Source: Cristatella mucedo (lineage: Eukaryota > Bryozoa > Phylactolaemata > Cristatellidae). From it: DNA of 64,000 nt. Shown here one piece after another: positions 36,101-45,039 of the stretch; within the stretch, counting starts at the first letter, position 1; each line of letters begins with the position of its first letter. The position numbers and the translations under genes were made by a program. Location: positions 407,001-471,000 of the forward strand of contig WPIO01000003.1 of assembly GCA_009760855.2 (NCBI GenBank), in the 5' to 3' direction. Under the pieces are notes generated by a model. That model worked only from the letters and a program-made list of their open reading frames with translations. It did not search any database and had not been told where the DNA came from.

Positions 36101-38038
36101 TAAAGTCCACGAGTCACTTGGCCTTGCGAGTGTCAGCATGTGACAGCTACCACCGCTGCAGCACTTCCCTTGCCACAACGCCTGTGCGTGCAGGCATTTC
36201 GACTCACTAGGCTGCCATTCCCATTGCTACCGCAAGCTTTGCTCGGCCCCTTCTAAGGGCTGCACTGCCTCCCCCATTAAGAAACTACAAGGTGCTACAA
36301 AAGGTGGTACAACGGTAGGACTTCGGAAGCCGACTGACCAACTGACACGAGTTTTTGCGCTTGCTGCGTCGTCTTGTGCCCCTATAGTGTGCTTTGTTTA
36401 GGACCCTCCCTGTAGACTTGTTTAGTTTCCCTGTTGTTGTTGGCACATGCGTTATTATAAACATGGCTGCCGCTAGTCTTACCCTAGCTCAGCAGCATGG
36501 CGAGCGGCAGCGTGGCCGGAGTGTAGCTGGGTTTGGCAGGAACTAGCCTTTGACCCCTGTATCTCGGCTACAAATCACTGTTATTTGCTGAGCGTTAGAC
36601 TCCGCTCAAGAACGATCTTACTCGGCTTGCGCACTCTCTGCCGCCGTCATGTTACGATGCCATTAGTTGCTCTTGTAGCACCTACGGGCTGCCTCCCCCA
36701 TCCCCCTCGAGCCAACCGTCTACCTCGTTGGCCCCGGCTGGCCACACCACCAACTCCCTTCACTTTGCCGATGAGAAGCACAGACTCATCTGGCAGCGGC
36801 TGAGCAGCGAGTGCCAGCGGCGAGCGTGCCACAACACGGCCGTTGGCACCGGGCTGCGGGATGGGGCACGAGCAAGCGACGGCTCACATCCGGCTGCAAG
36901 ACTTCGGCCGACATCGACGACGCCGGTGGCTGCCCTCCCCGACTCCACAGTCGCTGTTAGAGCCTGTGCGGCTCGCCTGCTTCCCTTTGTCTGCCTCAGA
37001 GTGGCACGGTGAACGAGGCGGCGGCTGGAGCTGCCGACAGTCGCCGCGGTGGTGGTGGCGGCTGCCGCGCACTTCGCACTCGCATCGCACGGCACGCACG
37101 CAGCTGACGCCTCACGGTCTCAAATCGCGCGACTACGCGAACGCGGTCACTGCTTCAAGGGTGGCTTCATGCGCAGCATCATCAGAAGGCTGGCGCCTTT
37201 CTCCTGATTGCATGAGATACAGTCTGATGGCTAAATAATGCATACCGAAAGCCGCTCTTAGGCTTTTCTTGCGTTATAAAAACTCTCTTGCGTAACACCT
37301 ACAAGTCTTTGAGGCTTTTAGAGTTACATGCGGAGATACATTCCATAACATTAGATACATCCGTGTGCTCAAAGGCTGCAACCACGGCGGAGGGATTCTA
37401 ATGGTTGATGAGGCGATTTGACTCAAAAGCAACTTTTAAATTAAAAAAATTATAACACAAATAATGCACTGGCAAACAACCCCAACAGCAAATCGTAATA
37501 GCCCACATAACAGTCACAGGCACCAATTCTTACCCAGGTCGAGATGCCGCTTGATATCGCCATGAGAGAGATATTTATCCGCTTTGCCTTCGGGTGCCAC
37601 TTTCAATTTGCCACCGTGACTGTGACCGTGATGATCATGCGAATGACCATGATCGTGAGAATGACCATGATCATGAGAATGGCCGTGATCGTCATGCGAA
37701 TGCCCATGCCCTTTTGAATGCGCGTGCCCATGCCCACCGGCCTCATGAGAATGCCCATGATTATGTGCGGCCTGGCTAGCATGGGGCTTGGCTGTCTTGG
37801 GTACTTCGGCATCGTGGGTATGACCGTGAGCAGTCGCCGTTTTTACAGGACGTTGCCCGGTAACAGCATCCGATGGCTGTCGGTATTCCACATTCGCCTG
37901 CTTAGAGTACTTAAAGCTCGGTGGTTCACTAAGATGCTGGTCTTCGTGCTCGAAGTCATGCAACTGCGCAAAGGTAATACCGAGCGCGATTACCCACAGG
38001 AGCACTACAACACGCAGGCGGGACCTGTGGGCGGCCAT
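18054..38038 (-). CDS. SLC39A7: Zinc transporter ZIP7 (SLC39A7/Catsup family), complete 8-exon coding region
   Basis: The spliced product is 547 aa, longer than I recall for human ZIP7 (469 aa) and fly Catsup (about 449 aa). Coding exons on the minus strand are 37534-38038, 33164-33340, 29168-29368, 28845-29076, 26353-26429, 24954-25153, 22867-23010 and 18054-18161. Layout: signal peptide (about residues 1-25), lumenal His-rich region (71-142), TM1 (about 182-203), TM2 (215-237), His loop, TM3 (270-290), long cytosolic His/acidic loop (291-398), TM4 with HNFTDG (414-419), TM5 with HEVPHEIGD (443-451), and TM6-TM8 to the C terminus. HNxxD and HExPHExGD are the LIV-1 subfamily metal-binding motifs. 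Family members move zinc from ER/Golgi into the cytosol. Both motifs are intact, so the protein should be functional. The family call is certain; assigning it to ZIP7 rather than ZIP13 rests on the His-rich repeats and the loop and C-terminal similarity. Confidence 0.95.
18870..19230 (+). mobile_element. Repeat family F (intron 7)
   Basis: Matches 34080-34430: AGTAGCCGA.xTTTTCAGTA, GGCTC..T..AATGTG.T, GGGACGACGTC.CAC, ACATA.AAACAG and ACAAAT.TACAGCC. The copy at 34.1 kb reads [16 protein letters not shown], a LINE-like C-terminal motif. Confidence 0.65.
19800..20650 (-). mobile_element. LINE family A copy (intron 7)
   Basis: Starts (as 3' end) with TAATAATAATA and the tail block at 19800-19880. 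Its coding part reads [20 protein letters not shown] and [17 protein letters not shown], the classic CR1/L2 segment, with frameshifts. Confidence 0.85.
21115..21182 (+). mobile_element. LINE family A tail
   Basis: AAAGTGCTAGAAAGTTTGTT, GGGTGCTATATAAATGTATT and (ATT)n. Confidence 0.65.
21372..21700 (-). mobile_element. LINE family A, 3' end (intron 7)
   Basis: Begins TAATAATAATAATAACACAT, then AACCAATCTCTTTCTAGGCA. It shares CATGCAAATATGGTTAGCAG and AGTGTCAGCACGCATGAGCA with the copies at 19800 and 35585. Confidence 0.85.
22505..22630 (+). mobile_element. LINE family B tail (intron 7)
   Basis: CACCGAAAGCCGGCTAAGGC, AGAGTGCTACAGAAAACTC, CGTAACACCCACTT and TTTGTGGAGTTAC match the family tail. 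Confidence 0.7.
22752..22773. repeat. (GA)n microsatellite (intron 7)
   Basis: About 22 bp of GA. Confidence 0.9.
22867..23010 (-). CDS. SLC39A7: ZIP7 coding exon 7: TM6 and TM7
   Basis: Encodes residues 465-512 (48 codons, phase 0 at both ends). The acceptor is ccttttttag and the donor TCG/gtaaggctc. It matches the family's MLLQxxTAxGALxGT (TM6) and [17 protein letters not shown] (TM7). A (GA)n tract sits in the intron about 95 bp beyond the donor. Confidence 0.95.
23011..24953. other. ZIP7 intron 6
   Basis: 1,943 bp, no transposable element recognised with confidence. GC-rich from about 24480 to 24900, which gives overlapping open frames with no domain. A GCATGCAT/GCAC short repeat lies near 23566. 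Confidence 0.6.
24954..25153 (-). CDS. SLC39A7: ZIP7 coding exon 6: TM4 and TM5 with zinc-binding motifs
   Basis: Encodes residues 398-464. It contains [19 protein letters not shown] (TM4) and [15 protein letters not shown] (TM5), the core binuclear metal centre of LIV-1 ZIP transporters, followed by the ZIP7-typical QSGCSKKK. The acceptor is atcctttag and the donor AAG/gtgagaac, phase 1 to phase 0. All expected metal ligands (His414, Asp418, His443, Glu444, His447, Glu448) are present. Confidence 0.96.
25316..25545 (-). mobile_element. LINE C-terminal fragment (intron 5)
   Basis: Reads [20 protein letters not shown] and [19 protein letters not shown], a decayed version of the [32 protein letters not shown] segment seen at 35841-36110. 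Confidence 0.75.
26353..26429 (-). CDS. SLC39A7: ZIP7 coding exon 5: short linker exon (77 nt)
   Basis: Encodes the end of Ser372, residues 373-397 (starting [11 protein letters not shown]) and the first base of Asp398. The acceptor follows a run of nine T on the minus strand (tttttttttag) and the donor is gtgagctcag. It enters in phase 2 and leaves in phase 1. Without it, exon 4 (phase 2) and exon 6 (phase 1) do not join in frame, which is the main support for the exon. The peptide is hydrophilic and acidic, as expected for the cytosolic loop. Confidence 0.85.
26700..26860 (-). mobile_element. SINE-C copy (intron 4)
   Basis: CATTTGTATAAAGCCCTAAG, AGAACTTAATCTCT (shared tail), then AGAGCCCATGACTTCGGTCG (B box region) and a decayed A box. 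Preceded by a short CA repeat at 26692-26711. Confidence 0.65.
27000..28844. other. ZIP7 intron 4, remaining part
   Basis: No repeat or gene recognised. The long minus-strand open frame across 28320-28829 is intron read-through from exon 4 and neighbouring sequence, without domain features. Confidence 0.5.
28845..29076 (-). CDS. SLC39A7: ZIP7 coding exon 4: cytosolic His and acidic/Ser/Ala loop
   Basis: Encodes residues 295-371 plus two bases. It opens with GGHGHSHGG, the cytosolic zinc-binding loop after TM3, then runs into a low-complexity Ser/Ala/Asp/Glu stretch that looks disordered and is the main reason the protein is longer than its relatives. The acceptor is ccctttgcag. The donor is the weaker AG/gttagc, phase 2. 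That phase is confirmed because it fits exon 5 exactly. The loop is poorly conserved, so its exact end is slightly less certain than the other borders. Confidence 0.88.
29168..29368 (-). CDS. SLC39A7: ZIP7 coding exon 3: end of TM2, His loop, TM3
   Basis: Encodes residues 228-295. The acceptor is gcatgcag and the donor gtaagttt, phase 1 to phase 1. It carries [11 protein letters not shown] (TM2), a short His-rich lumenal loop ([18 protein letters not shown]) and TM3 ([20 protein letters not shown]), all characteristic of ZIP7. Only a 91-bp intron separates it from exon 4. Confidence 0.95.
29735..29905 (-). mobile_element. SINE-D copy (intron 2)
   Basis: On the minus strand: ACTAGGTAAGGCGGTTGC (A box), the B box region GTGGGTTCGGATCC, then GGGCGATCCTTTATCGCCAC, a short hairpin around TGCAAGCG, and AAAGGCTCTTCTATCGC.. 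to TAAATCAGCTAG. Confidence 0.85.
30945..31115 (+). mobile_element. SINE-C copy (intron 2)
   Basis: CTGGTTTGGCCCAGCAGTTA (A box), GTCGTGAGCTGGAGCCCC (B box), then GAAGCGCCTGAATTGAGG, TTCTCTTACGGCGATATACA. Confidence 0.75.
31845..31910 (+). mobile_element. SINE/LINE 3' tail (intron 2)
   Basis: GAGCTGAATTTAGATTAAG, TTTTCTTAGGGAGCCATGCA: shared tail only. Confidence 0.5.
32458..32560 (-). mobile_element. LINE family A tail (intron 2)
   Basis: TAATAATAATAAAAATACAT, GATAAAGCGCTCTGAGAGAA and CAATCGCTTTCTAGGCGCTT. Confidence 0.8.
33164..33340 (-). CDS. SLC39A7: ZIP7 coding exon 2: TM1 and start of TM2
   Basis: Encodes residues 169-228 (split codons at both ends). The acceptor is ctttacag and the donor gtgagtgaag, phase 1 to phase 1. 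It contains TM1 ([17 protein letters not shown]) and the start of TM2 ([15 protein letters not shown]), matching the family's [18 protein letters not shown] stretch that continues in exon 3. Confidence 0.93.
34080..34430 (+). mobile_element. Repeat family F (intron 1)
   Basis: A second copy of the 18870-19230 repeat. Plus-strand reading [20 protein letters not shown] resembles the C-terminal end of a LINE polyprotein. Confidence 0.65.
34840..35230 (+). mobile_element. LINE family B, 3' end (intron 1)
   Basis: The best coding copy: [20 protein letters not shown] at about 34892-34960, then the tail ACCGAAAGCCACTTAGGCTA, TACAAAACTCTCCTGTGTAA, CACCCACGCAGTCT. Confidence 0.8.
35585..36130 (-). 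mobile_element. LINE family A copy (intron 1)
   Basis: The best-preserved coding copy. It reads [45 protein letters not shown] and [15 protein letters not shown], then the non-coding 3' end and (AAT)n at 35585-35610. Typical of the CR1/L2 group. Confidence 0.9.
36480..37190. other. GC/CpG-rich block in intron 1
   Basis: High GC and CpG compared with its flanks, with open frames on both strands that have no domain. It lies just inside the first intron, 0.35-1 kb from exon 1, so an intronic regulatory element or alternative promoter is possible. A MATGGCTGCC-like ATG context (AACATGGCTGCCGC) occurs at 36461-36474. Confidence 0.35.
37195..37355 (+). mobile_element. LINE family B tail (intron 1)
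   Basis: TGCATACCGAAAGCCGCTCT, AAAACTCTCTTGCGTAACAC and TTACATGCGGAGATACATTC match the family. It ends 180 bp from the exon 1 donor. Confidence 0.75.
37534..38038 (-). CDS. SLC39A7: ZIP7 coding exon 1: signal peptide and His-rich N terminus
   Basis: Encodes residues 1-168 plus one base. The ATG at 38036-38038 has G at -3 and G at +4, and an in-frame TAG lies 9 nt upstream, so this is the natural start. Residues 1-25 are a signal peptide (basic start, [14 protein letters not shown] core). Residues 71-142 are dense in HGHSHD units, typical of the zinc-binding lumenal tail of ZIP7. The exon ends CTGG/gtaagaatt, phase 1. The DNA for HDHGHS is a near-perfect 18-bp tandem repeat. Confidence 0.93.
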
Positions 38039-38400
38039 TTCTGTCTAAGGCGACGTGGCAACCGTTTCCGGATTAAGGTCATGGTCTTTAGCCAGCTCAG
38101 CAGGCTTCAGTTTCTTCCCTGGACGTTTCTGCTTCTGAAGTTTCTGCTCTGGACATTGCCGACCATATGCAAGCGCTCCAGAAATATTTCAGCGATTTTT
38201 AGTTCATATGTCCTAGCTTGCATCTTTTCATCTCGAGTAAGAACCTTTCGGAGCGAACTTGAAAGCCCTCTCCCCACGGTCCCCTCCCCGAGAGCAGACC
38301 CACGTTCGACTTGTGCAAAAGCCTCTGGTGTGTGCACATACGCAGCTTATTTTAATAGCTGTAGATGTGAAAATAGTTTTTTTTAATGAGCCATCATTTT
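38039..38400 (-). promoter_or_regulatory. ZIP7 5' flank
   Basis: Presumed 5' UTR and promoter. There is an in-frame TAG 9 nt before the ATG. Repeated CAGAAAC/CAGAAGCAGAAAC words lie at about 38110-38150. I see no TATA box, and no obvious CpG island directly upstream. Confidence 0.35.
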
Positions 38401-40640
38401 TTGAAACTACATATCACCAAATTAATTAAGTTCTCTTAGCGCCAAGCTTCGATAATTGCATAAGGGAGATGTCTACGGACAGCCGAAAAACGGGGGCATA
38501 ATGAGAGTTGCCTACAAAAAGCCAAAGTAGGTATAAATTCAATACCAAGTTGTGGTGATTGATAGGTGAACGGAACACGATGAATACAATTATTTTGTAA
38601 GACCTATTTACACCAGAAGTAGTACATCGAGCTCAAAGAAATGGCTAACTTAAATTTAATAGCACCGAAGCAGCGTTTATCCGGAAAATATTCCATAAAA
38701 GCTACTCAGCTCTAAAATGACGCCATACCATAATTTATAACTATTAGATGACGTTATATTTGCAAAGTAATTACACGTCCCCTCTAGGTTACAGAGAATT
38801 CGAGGAGCAGATTCAAAAATAGAAGCTCACCTATTTATCAGATAGAAAACTTCTCTTTGCCTAAAATATTTTACGGTCATGAAAATTCTAATAGAACATC
38901 GGTACTAGGTAAACCTAATATCGAAAAGTATTTAGACGATTTAGCAGAACATCTGCAGTTAGGGCTGGTCTAACACAGAATCAGACTTACCCGGGCTATA
39001 ATTAAGCACAGGGAAGTCATCACGGTAAGGTATTATTATCTGACCAGATTATTACTCATATAAATATCTTTACATATTTTTTAGATGTCAACCCCTTCAG
39101 TAAATTTATTTATTTTGTGCCTCAAATTTGTAAGCATGCTAGCTCATATGTAATGCATTTTTAACTCCACGTAAACAGGTAAAGATTCCTTGAGTGTTAC
39201 ATAAATAAATGCTACATTTAAAGAATTATTCCATATCTTAAAACAGGTATTTTTAGCTAGAAAAACTCTTGGGCTTGTGAATATCCTTAAAAACATGCTT
39301 GCGTAGGCATGCTGGAGGATAAAAATCCATGCACGGTTTGCCTGCGATGGTATGCTACAAGAGAGCGTGATAATTTGAATATTCCAACAACCGAGGCACT
39401 GTAATGAACTTTCTTTTTTATAATAATCGTTGCCAATTATTTGTATAAACATCGTTTTAGGTGACTGTTACCTTATGTCCAGCTCAGCATCGGTATCATT
39501 AACTACGACGACGGCAGCAAATGGTCAACTTTTCTATGCATAGTCCAGCGGCCAGACCCACAAGTAATAAAGCTTTCACATTGCATGGCTATTGATATTT
39601 CACGACTAATATAGCCAAATTGCATGCCTATTACTTTTAACTTTCAAATAATTCACCATTAAGGGTCTAGAAAATAAATTGCATCCGTTTTTGCATGTTA
39701 CTTACAATAGCTATAAGATGAAAAAATTCGTTTCAATAAGCTACTATAAGCTTCTTTTTAGGCAAAACGCCGAGCGGAAGCAATGGGTTTTTAGATTTCG
39801 TTTTACGTCTCATTGAATGTTCCAAGTTTCGTGGAAAGGCTAAGCATAAAACATAGCAGAATGAAGGAAGAAAAGTAATCGCATTGACAATTCTCAGTCA
39901 TCCGGATTTCAAGATATCTTTCTAACAAAAAATGCCACTAAATTGAAGGCCAAGGAAGTATCCAAATCTGCCGCAAGGCAAGGCACGAGGCTGGCTTATT
40001 TATCGATATGTTGCTTAATTTTTATCTGGGCAGACTCCATCTCACCTTTCCGCTTTCACTGTATATCATTCATTGGTTGCCAACATATTTTTTAGCAAAG
40101 CGCGTGAAAAGTATTCAAAAATTGAGCTTTTTTTCGAAGCATTGTATCTCTTCGTATTGAAACCAGGTCTCAGTATATTATACTTGGACCAAGTGCGGGT
40201 CGCGTCCGAACCTTAATATTGTTTTATGATATATCCAGATTAATAGCTTAGTTTGTAAAAATAATAATGAGACTAGTATAGTACCTTGGAGGCATTTGAA
40301 ATGTACTTTATTCGAAGCGTGCCCAATTATAAGTTATAGGATGGATCATGTGAGCACCTTTAAAAAAAGACATATCCGGAGTTCAGAGGAAATTCTCTTG
40401 GAGCAGATAAGTTGCTAAGCTTAAAATACTGTGTCTTTGTCTTTATCGAAACACAAGAAAACTTGAAAATTGATATACAAAACTTTCGAATGATCAAATA
40501 ATAACTGAACATTGTATTTGCTAGCCATGATCGCTCATCTTTGTATCAAAATCATTTCAGGTAGCTATTATCTCATGCAAACCTCAGAGTCGATATATTT
40601 AACTTCACTAACATCTGCTTAAGGTCAGCTTACATATGTT
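38400..40640. other. AT-rich intergenic DNA
   Basis: No open frame, repeat or RNA gene recognised. Confidence 0.5.
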
Positions 40641-40830
40641 TGTCAACTTATATATTATGTCACCCCTAACCATGTTATTCATTTTGTTTGTTTTTCAAGC
40701 ATGATTTTACTTACCATTTAATTGCATTTCCCTTTGCAGCAAATGTAAAGTGCCTAGAAAGAGATTAAGTTCTCTGAGGGCGCTTTATCAAGTACATTAT
40801 TATTATAATTATTATTATATTATTATAAAA
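40640..40830 (+). mobile_element. LINE family A, 3' end
   Basis: ACCCCTAACCATGTTATTCA, GCAAATGTAAAGTGCCTAGA, AAGAGATTAAGTTCTCTGAG, GGCGCTTTATCAAGTACATT and (ATT)n. Confidence 0.85.
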
Positions 40831-42700
40831 TGTTCTCAGTGCCAAGTCCAGTAGTAAGGCTGACACACTTTAAAGCTTTTGCTATGAACTGCTACTGAAA
40901 TTACATGAAGAGATAACTAATACCTAATTTTTTATATTCTGAAATCATAAATGGTTACAAAATTAGAAAACAAAGATTTTCTAACTTTAGCATTGAATCA
41001 TGAGATAAATAAATATTTTAAAAGAATACTTTTGCATTGATATTTTGAGTTATAGGCTCAGATGATTTTAATAGAAAATTAATTTCGTGCTAACTAAAGC
41101 AATGGTATGAATTCGCAGAATCAGTAGAACGGAGAGAAAAACAAAATAGTTATTACACACTAGTCACCTGCATGTCATGATATCTACCAAATATCATGTA
41201 CCATCTTTACCAGGGGTGTCATTTTCTCTAATTGCCACCATTGTGCAGATTTTCAATTATTTCAAAAGCCAGTTTTATAATCAGAAATATTGCTGTGCTT
41301 TATCATTTCTGTTCATACTGTTGACATTATCTTGACCTCTGACATATATATTGATTGACAGTGACACTAAATGAGCATACCTTATATCATAAGTATATAT
41401 AATCTCCCGAGTCAAAATTTTCTGACATTAGCTAAACTTTAAGACCTCTGACTTTGAGATTGCGGTCCGAATGAATCTAATTTCTTCACCTGCTTAATCC
41501 TCCATTCCACCTGCATTGAGTCCCGCAGGCCTGGGTACACCACATTATAACTTGCCTTTTATCTTAGCTTCAACAAGTCAATCGAAATCGACCGAGTGAA
41601 CTCAAAGTGGGCGCAAAGACGAAGGTTTTGTGAGAAGAGGTCTACTACTGCATAATCTTTACGGGAAGTCAGCGTGGCCGGTACCATTATATTGCCAGGC
41701 ATAGGGTTGTCCTAATTGGACAGGGGGGATGACCGCACGGCGTCCGTCGCCTGTCATGCACAGTACGTCCGTCCCTCTTTGTGGGGTAAGAACGCATATT
41801 GAACGCACGAGAACGCGTAATATTGGAACCAGCGTATCCGAAGCCGTGCATCCGATGCGCCCAGAAGATCCCTGAAGGTCGCATTCTGTCTGCTACGGCA
41901 CGCCCCCGCTGGAGAGCGCCACCGCCGTGCGCAAGCATCGCGAACGCTGATAGTCGGTTTTACTGACCTGTGTAACAGGCCAGAGTATACCCCGCCCAGA
42001 TTATACCCGGGGCTATAACGGCCTAGACCACTTTATACAGTACGGTTAAAACGGTCTAGGCCGCTTTATGACCAGGGTGAAAAATATGGTAGGCCAAACT
42101 ATGCCCCTCCGGACCAGAACTTATCCCGTCTGAAAGATGACGCAGAGCACGAAATTATTTACCTACAACTAACTTTTTTAACTATCGTGGGTTTTTCAGT
42201 GGCAATTATCCAGAGAGAATTAGCAACACATTTCCGCTCATATCCGACAAAGTACTTGAGGTGATATCTAAGAAAGGATTATGTAAAATTGAGACTTTCT
42301 ATTTAATAAACTAAAGCCTTTTTTCGAAGCAGTTGAAGCACTCAAAATTCTGCTGTGGTCATGTAGCAGGTGCGCCTAACCGCTTGGCCCGTCGTGATCC
42401 TGGAACCACTGAGATTACTGTGCTAACGGAGTATCGCTTCGCTCATCGTGGAGCTAGCGCCAAGGCTACAGCCTCGAGAGCTATAGGCACGCTTTCGGAG
42501 ACGCCCCCACGCAGCAGAAGTGGCCGGAAGTGAAGGCAAGTCAGAAAGGAAGGCAAAAAAATGAATGGCTAAGAGGCAAGAGCGAAGTAGAGCAGAAACA
42601 GTGCCAGTAGCGGTATCAGCACAGGCTAGAGCACCTGCACGAAGATACTATTGGAGATTTCACACTTTTGGTCATAATGAGCAAAAAGAATGATCCCCTG
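40830..42700. other. Intergenic, with CpG-rich patches at 41690-41950 and 42340-42540
   Basis: The two patches stand out against AT-rich flanks. The minus-strand frame at 41687-41938 and the plus-strand frame at 42333-42533 have no recognised domain. 42524-42533 contains GGCCGGAAGT, an ETS-like core. Confidence 0.35.
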
Positions 42701-42719
42701 CATTCTTCAGTTAAAAGGA

Positions 42720-42930
42720 TGCAGCCAAGGTAGGAGAACTATGCGATCTCGACACACGAGCAGGTACAGAGTCAATTAACAGCTCAGATAGGTAGGAAGG
42801 CGCTAAGCCGTTTCGGGCTTTGAGTGTAAGCGTCAGAATTTGAGGTTTCACTTTTTAGTAGATGACCAATCGAGTTGTATAGGAAGGGGCGTGACATGGC
42901 ACGATCGTCTAGCTTTGCAGACAAGTAGCG
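42720..42930 (-). mobile_element. LINE C-terminal fragment (family E)
   Basis: Minus-strand reading LTLTLKARNGLAPSYLSEL matches LTLTYKTRHGLAPSS at 2160-2410. Confidence 0.65.
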
Positions 42931-43034
42931 CTTTATTATTATTGTTCAAGGCTAGTTGAAATTGAGGCACTTATAAATGCATTGGCGTGAAGAAGTTCTA
43001 CGGCGCAGAAATCGTATCAATGATCGGCACTGAG

Positions 43035-43215
43035 GTCTTTCTTAACACTAGGTAAGGCGGTTGCTTTCACGACCTCGGTCCCGAGGTCGTAGGTTTGATT
43101 CCTGCCGTGGGCGATTCTTTATCGCCACTGCAAGCGGTGGTGATAGCCATAAAGGCTCTTCTGTTGCTACACAAAAAGAGGCTGTTTAATCAGCTAGGAT
43201 TCATTTATTTATTAT
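43035..43215 (+). mobile_element. SINE-D copy
   Basis: CACTAGGTAAGGCGGTTGCT (A box), GTCGTAGGTTTGATTCCTGC (B box), ATCGCCACTGCAAGCGGTGG (hairpin), AAAGGCTCTTCTGTTGC and the tail TTTAATCAGCTAGG followed by ATTTATTTATT. Confidence 0.88.
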
Positions 43216-44960
43216 TATTAACAGCAGATAGCTGGAAGCCGCCATCACTTACTTGCCTCGTAGACCAGCCTAGACACCTTGCCCTTCCTCCTGATAACCT
43301 ATACTCTAAGCCTGCTGCTGTCAAAAAGCGTGAACTTACAGTCACCATTAACAGTGCCAGGAGCGGGATCGTAACAAGCTAGTGCGCCTGCACGACGAGA
43401 GCAGCGTTGAAGCGAGCTCCAACGTCTTCCTCGGTTCCACCGAGCATAAGGATCAATCGCTGACGGTCTTCGATTTGAAATGCAGGAAATATTTGAAATA
43501 CGAGATTGTTTGAAATACTTACAACTCGAATTAAGCTGACAAATACAGGAAAGTGAGTCGCGGGTTTTTAAGAATGCTCATTTAAATCGAGGTCCGCTCA
43601 GAATTACAAAGTATGTACATGTTTCGCCGTCTGCGACGGCACCGAGTCACATTGACTCGGCGCATTGCTATACTGGAGAGTTTTCTACAGCAAGAGACGA
43701 GTTCATAGGAGCCCGAGGGCTCTCGGTGTGCATACGAAAGCCAACATTCCGACTTAAGAAACAGTTTGCAGATAAGACGAGGCATGGAAGAGATCGGAGT
43801 AGTGAGGGCCTTTAGATAAGATCTGGGTCGTGGTAAGCGAGTACCTAACCTCATGGCCAATCGAGGCCCACTCAGCGTTTAGTAGCCGCCTCGAGGGCAC
43901 AGCATCGCCTTCAACTCAACAACTAAAACAAATTGAAAACGCTAGTTCTCGTCCGATCGCCGAATCTATACAATATCGGGCCATTATTTAGATGGGTGAC
44001 TGCATGGGATACCAGGTGCTGTAGACCTTTTTCTTACTTTCCTTTACCCACATCGAGAACCGCTCTGCCGGCGCAGACGCCCCAGCCTGCTTTGACGCCG
44101 CGAATGCATTCCATCGTCTAACTCATGAGCTGAGCAAACCTCACGTTTGTCGTCGTCTTGTCTCCACGAGTCTGTCGTCCACATCGGCCACAGTATGAGG
44201 TAAATGAGATTGCTCGCGTGAACTGTACTTCTCATGCGTCAAGTACCACCGCCTACCATCTGTTAAGACCCCTACCCCTCGACCAGGACCCAGGGTCAAG
44301 AGTTTTCTTTTGGTCCATGTCAGAGCTTACTTAAAGAGCCTTTTTTGAATTTGAATTTTTAAACTCTAACCATTTGTCTTATTTTTGCCCAGTTGTTCAC
44401 AATTGTTGTAGAGGCACTAGATTTACTTCTAATCTTGGTGCTAGTGGGTCGTCGAAAGGTTTCGACTAAAAAGGCTCAGGAAGCGCTACTGCTTTCTCAT
44501 TGCTACACGGGTCGCTCTTATCGCCGTTGCTTCTGCTATCGCAAGTGGTTTATTTCATTGTCAAGGTAAGAATCGGTTTTGCAACTAGAGAATAGCTTTC
44601 CTAGTACTATCTTAATCGTTCATGGCAGTATTGACTACAGAGAGCCTACCTTGCCAGAAACTCTTGCCAGTGTTAGATATGGTAAGACTTGTGCAAGATT
44701 TAGGTCAGCCTTTTTGGTTCTCAGTCACAACCTCACCATCGGGATACCTTCGGGATGTAATTGTGAAATCCATTTCCATCTAGGCCGTTAAATGCTGATT
44801 GTAAGCATCTAGGATCGTGTAAATGAGGCAGAGAGTGATTGGCAAAGAGGAGATATGTGATCAACTGTACAATATTCGGACTTGTACTGCATCTACTAAT
44901 ATTTGGACACCTGCTGCATCTACTGTCTCCGTAGTCAACTTAATGATCAACTTAAGATAA
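43216..44960. other. No confident feature
   Basis: Mixed composition, several short open frames, no recognisable domain. Confidence 0.4.
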
Positions 44961-45039
44961 ATAACGCGTTTCTTTACGTTGCTGTGATGGTACATCCTTT
45001 TGGATTTTTTCAAGTTTCAGTGCCATGCTTTAATAATGA

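Noticed and set aside
36585-37238. Open frames in several frames around 37 kb
   Set aside because: Explained by high GC content; no motif and no splice structure, and the end is a LINE tail.
37594-37812. His/Asp-rich plus-strand and Ile/Met-rich minus-strand frames over ZIP7 exon 1
   Set aside because: Shadow frames of the HGHSHD repeat in the real exon.
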